A DNA stretch of 6,811 nt, taken from assembly GCA_017407365.1 (NCBI GenBank), contig JAFQWR010000069.1, forward strand, positions 1-6,811. Direction: 5' to 3'. Each line of letters begins with the position of its first letter. Within the stretch, counting starts at the first letter, position 1. Below the pieces are notes generated by a model that worked only from the letters and a program-made list of their open reading frames with translations, had not been told where the DNA came from and searched no databases. The position numbers were made by a program, and so were the translations under genes. The stretch is from Clostridia bacterium. GTDB lineage: Bacteria > Bacillota > Clostridia > Christensenellales > HGM11417. Below, one piece after another: positions 5,321-6,811 of the stretch.

Positions 5321-6256
5321 TTACTCCTCCTTATCCCCTCTGTACGAGCGCGCAATGATTTCCTTTGCGGCGTCGTAGCCAAACGCTTTCAGTCTTGCGT
5401 TGCGTGCGGCAACCTCCATAATAATGGAAAGGTTTCTGCCGGGCTTAACGGGAACGGTGAATTTGGGTACCCTTACACCGAGAATATCGGTATACATCGG
5501 CTCATCTCCGAGTCGGTCGTACTGCTTCTGCTCGTTCCAATCCTCCAGCTCAACCACAAGATCGACACTCTTTTCCTGCAACACGGAGCCGATACCGTAG
5601 AGCGCACGCACGTCGATGATACCAATGCCGCGAAGCTCCATAAAATAGCGGATGATCTCGGGGCAGGTGCCGATCAGCTCGTCATCAATACGCTTTACAA
5701 CCACGGAATCGTCCGCTATCAGACGGTGCCCGCGCTTGATCAGCTCCAACGCCGTTTCGCTTTTGCCGATGCCTGACTTACCGATGATCAGAATACCCAT
5801 ACCGTAAACGTCCATCAGCCCTGCGTGCATGGTGAGCGAGGGAGCAAGAAGCTTGTTGAGGTACATAACCAGCAGGTTGATCAGCGAGGTGGTGGAGCGA
5901 TCGGTTACAAACAGCGGCAAGCGGAAGCGCTCTACCGTCTGCACCAGCTCGGGGAAAACATCTCTGTTATGACACACGATCACGCAGGGAATCTGATGCC
6001 CCTCACAAAGACGGGAAAGAGCTTTTTTTCTGCCCTCACTGCTTTCTGCGAGCAAATACTCCATCTCTGCATTGCCGAGCACCTGAATGCGATTTTCGCC
6101 GAAATAATCGGTAAAGCCTGCAAGCGCAAGCCCGGGACGGGATACGTTAACGGTATCTAAGCGCAGCTCCTCACAGCCGCTGTAAACCAGCCTGAGACCA
6201 AGCTCCTCTGCAAAGCGCTTTACGGCAATGGTTTGCTCAATTACGGATTCTTCCAT
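5321..6256 (-). CDS. hprK: HPr kinase/phosphorylase
   Basis: This bifunctional cytoplasmic enzyme phosphorylates HPr on Ser46, and reverses the reaction by phosphorolysis. It is the sensor of carbon catabolite control with CcpA in Firmicutes. It is complete at 311 residues, the usual length. The N-terminal domain spans about 1-130. The C-terminal kinase domain has His144 in the segment before DVYGMGILIIG, the Walker A loop GKSGIGKS at 159-166, ADD at 181-183, the family signature ELRGIGIIDV at 207-216 and the phosphorolysis-associated stretch KPGRN at 271-275. ATG at 6256 is chosen because GGGAG lies 6 nt upstream and the length fits. An in-frame TTG at 6283 would add 9 residues but overlaps the upstream gene and lacks a clear site. 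The HAD gene ends 1 nt before this start, so the two are cotranscribed and probably translationally coupled. It is the last gene before a terminator. Confidence 0.98.
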   Translation of the reverse strand: MEESVIEQTIAVKRFAEELGLRLVYSGCEELRLDTVNVSRPGLALAGFTDYFGENRIQVLGNAEMEYLLAESSEGRKKALSRLCEGHQIPCVIVCHNRDVFPELVQTVERFRLPLFVTDRSTTSLINLLVMYLNKLLAPSLTMHAGLMDVYGMGILIIGKSGIGKSETALELIKRGHRLIADDSVVVKRIDDELIGTCPEIIRYFMELRGIGIIDVRALYGIGSVLQEKSVDLVVELEDWNEQKQYDRLGDEPMYTDILGVRVPKFTVPVKPGRNLSIIMEVAARNARLKAFGYDAAKEIIARSYRGDKEE

Positions 6257-6257
6257 A

Positions 6258-6811
6258 TCATTCTCCCATACAGTAGTTTTCAATCAGATAGCTGACAGCG
6301 TTTTCTATATTGGTTTTGGGCAATACGGTTTTTGCCACCGCCTTCAGCTTGGGGTTTGCATTCTGCACGGCAAAGGAATTGGGCGTTGCCAGAAGCATCG
6401 AAACATCGTTTTGCCCGTCACCCACGGCGGCTGTCTGAGAAAGAGGAACGGAGAAGCGCTCTGCAAGATAGAGAAGGCCTCTGCCCTTACCTGCCTGATT
6501 GGAGATAATCTCATAGAAAAACGGCTCGCTGGTGAAGCCCTCTGCCCCGTTTTGCGTCAATGCAGGTTTTAGTGCGCCATCCACCTCTTCCGTTTCCTTC
6601 GGGTCGATGAACACCAGAATCTTCTGCACGGCGCATTGCTTTTCTGCAACGAAATCCTTCAGAGGCCGACCGATTGCCTGCACCTCTGTTCTGGTGATTT
6701 TGCGGTAGTGGGCAGTATACTCGTTTTCGTAAGCGGTATATGCGCCCTCCTCGGTGTAGATGTGCGCAACGTGCGGAGCGGAAAGCGCCTCCACCGCCTG
6801 CAAAATACCGA
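6258..6811 (-). CDS. Cof-type HAD-family hydrolase, N-terminus beyond the window
   Basis: This is the C-terminal part (183 full codons) of a haloacid-dehalogenase-superfamily phosphatase, best matching the Cof-like IIB group. The frame is open to the right edge, so the nucleophile Asp motif I and motif II are outside the window. Visible are most of a cap domain (to about residue 95), the motif III lysine in QAGKGRGLLYLAERF at about residue 108, and motif IV as GDGQNDVSML at about 130-139, where the acidic residues bind Mg2+. A typical tail, FAVQNANPKLKAVAKTVLP, follows. Family members act on small phosphorylated compounds such as sugar phosphates or cofactors. The substrate cannot be read from the sequence. 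It ends in TGA at 6260-6258, 1 nt before hprK, so it is in the same operon. A TTG at 6803 could be scored as a start but is not credible, since it falls inside the domain. Confidence 0.88.
   Translation of the reverse strand, partial: GILQAVEALSAPHVAHIYTEEGAYTAYENEYTAHYRKITRTEVQAIGRPLKDFVAEKQCAVQKILVFIDPKETEEVDGALKPALTQNGAEGFTSEPFFYEIISNQAGKGRGLLYLAERFSVPLSQTAAVGDGQNDVSMLLATPNSFAVQNANPKLKAVAKTVLPKTNIENAVSYLIENYCMGE
6263..6267 (-). promoter_or_regulatory. hprK ribosome binding site inside the HAD gene
   Basis: GGGAG on the minus strand lies 6 nt before the hprK ATG and is still within the last codons of the HAD gene. This placement supports the ATG at 6256 over the upstream TTG and suggests coupled translation. 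Confidence 0.7.

Noticed and set aside
5289..5325. 8-nt direct repeat AGCTTACT at 5289-5296 and 5318-5325
   Set aside because: It is short and spans the hprK stop codon region by chance, with no third copy or symmetry to suggest a site.
5183..5776. Plus-strand open frame (197 codons) opposite hprK
   Set aside because: It crosses the hprK terminator and is antisense to the kinase domain, with no recognisable product.
1..6811. Search for a mobile element, CRISPR array, toxin-antitoxin pair or defence genes
   Set aside because: I saw no transposase, integrase, regularly spaced repeats or unknown gene cluster. All long minus-strand frames are accounted for by known housekeeping families and one transporter.

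Overview
The window looks like an ordinary chromosomal segment of a Firmicute, most likely class Clostridia. The evidence is a T-box-controlled pheS-pheT operon, an HPr kinase/phosphorylase (hprK), strong AGGAGG-type ribosome binding sites, and classic intrinsic terminators. Every gene I can support lies on the minus strand. The many plus-strand open frames are antisense shadows of these genes. Base composition is moderate (roughly half G+C by eye, not computed).

Reading in the direction of transcription, from high to low coordinates, the layout is as follows. (1) The C-terminal part of a Cof-type HAD phosphatase enters from the right edge and ends 1 nt before hprK, so the two form a tight cotranscribed pair closed by an intrinsic terminator at 5249-5278. 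(2) A stand-alone tRNA-Asp(GTC) gene has its own perfect-consensus promoter (TTGACA, 17 nt, TATAAT), an encoded CCA and its own terminator. (3) A 388-residue, 12-helix MFS transporter of unknown substrate follows, with no convincing promoter of its own. (4) After a 461-nt non-coding stretch comes the pheST operon. That stretch holds inverted repeats, a good sigma-A type promoter and a complete tRNA-Phe-responsive T-box leader. pheS is complete; pheT is open and clean over 758 codons but runs off the left edge, missing perhaps 35-45 C-terminal residues.

Functionally these are mostly housekeeping parts. The phenylalanyl-tRNA synthetase subunits are controlled by uncharged tRNA-Phe, and HprK is the sensor kinase of carbon catabolite control. 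A tRNA gene and one transporter complete the set. I did not find a mobile element, CRISPR array, defence island or evidence of a new multi-gene system. The points most worth checking are the HAD-hprK coupling, the extra hairpin between the T-box terminator and the pheS ribosome binding site, the repeated terminator module on either side of tRNA-Asp, and the promoterless MFS gene.
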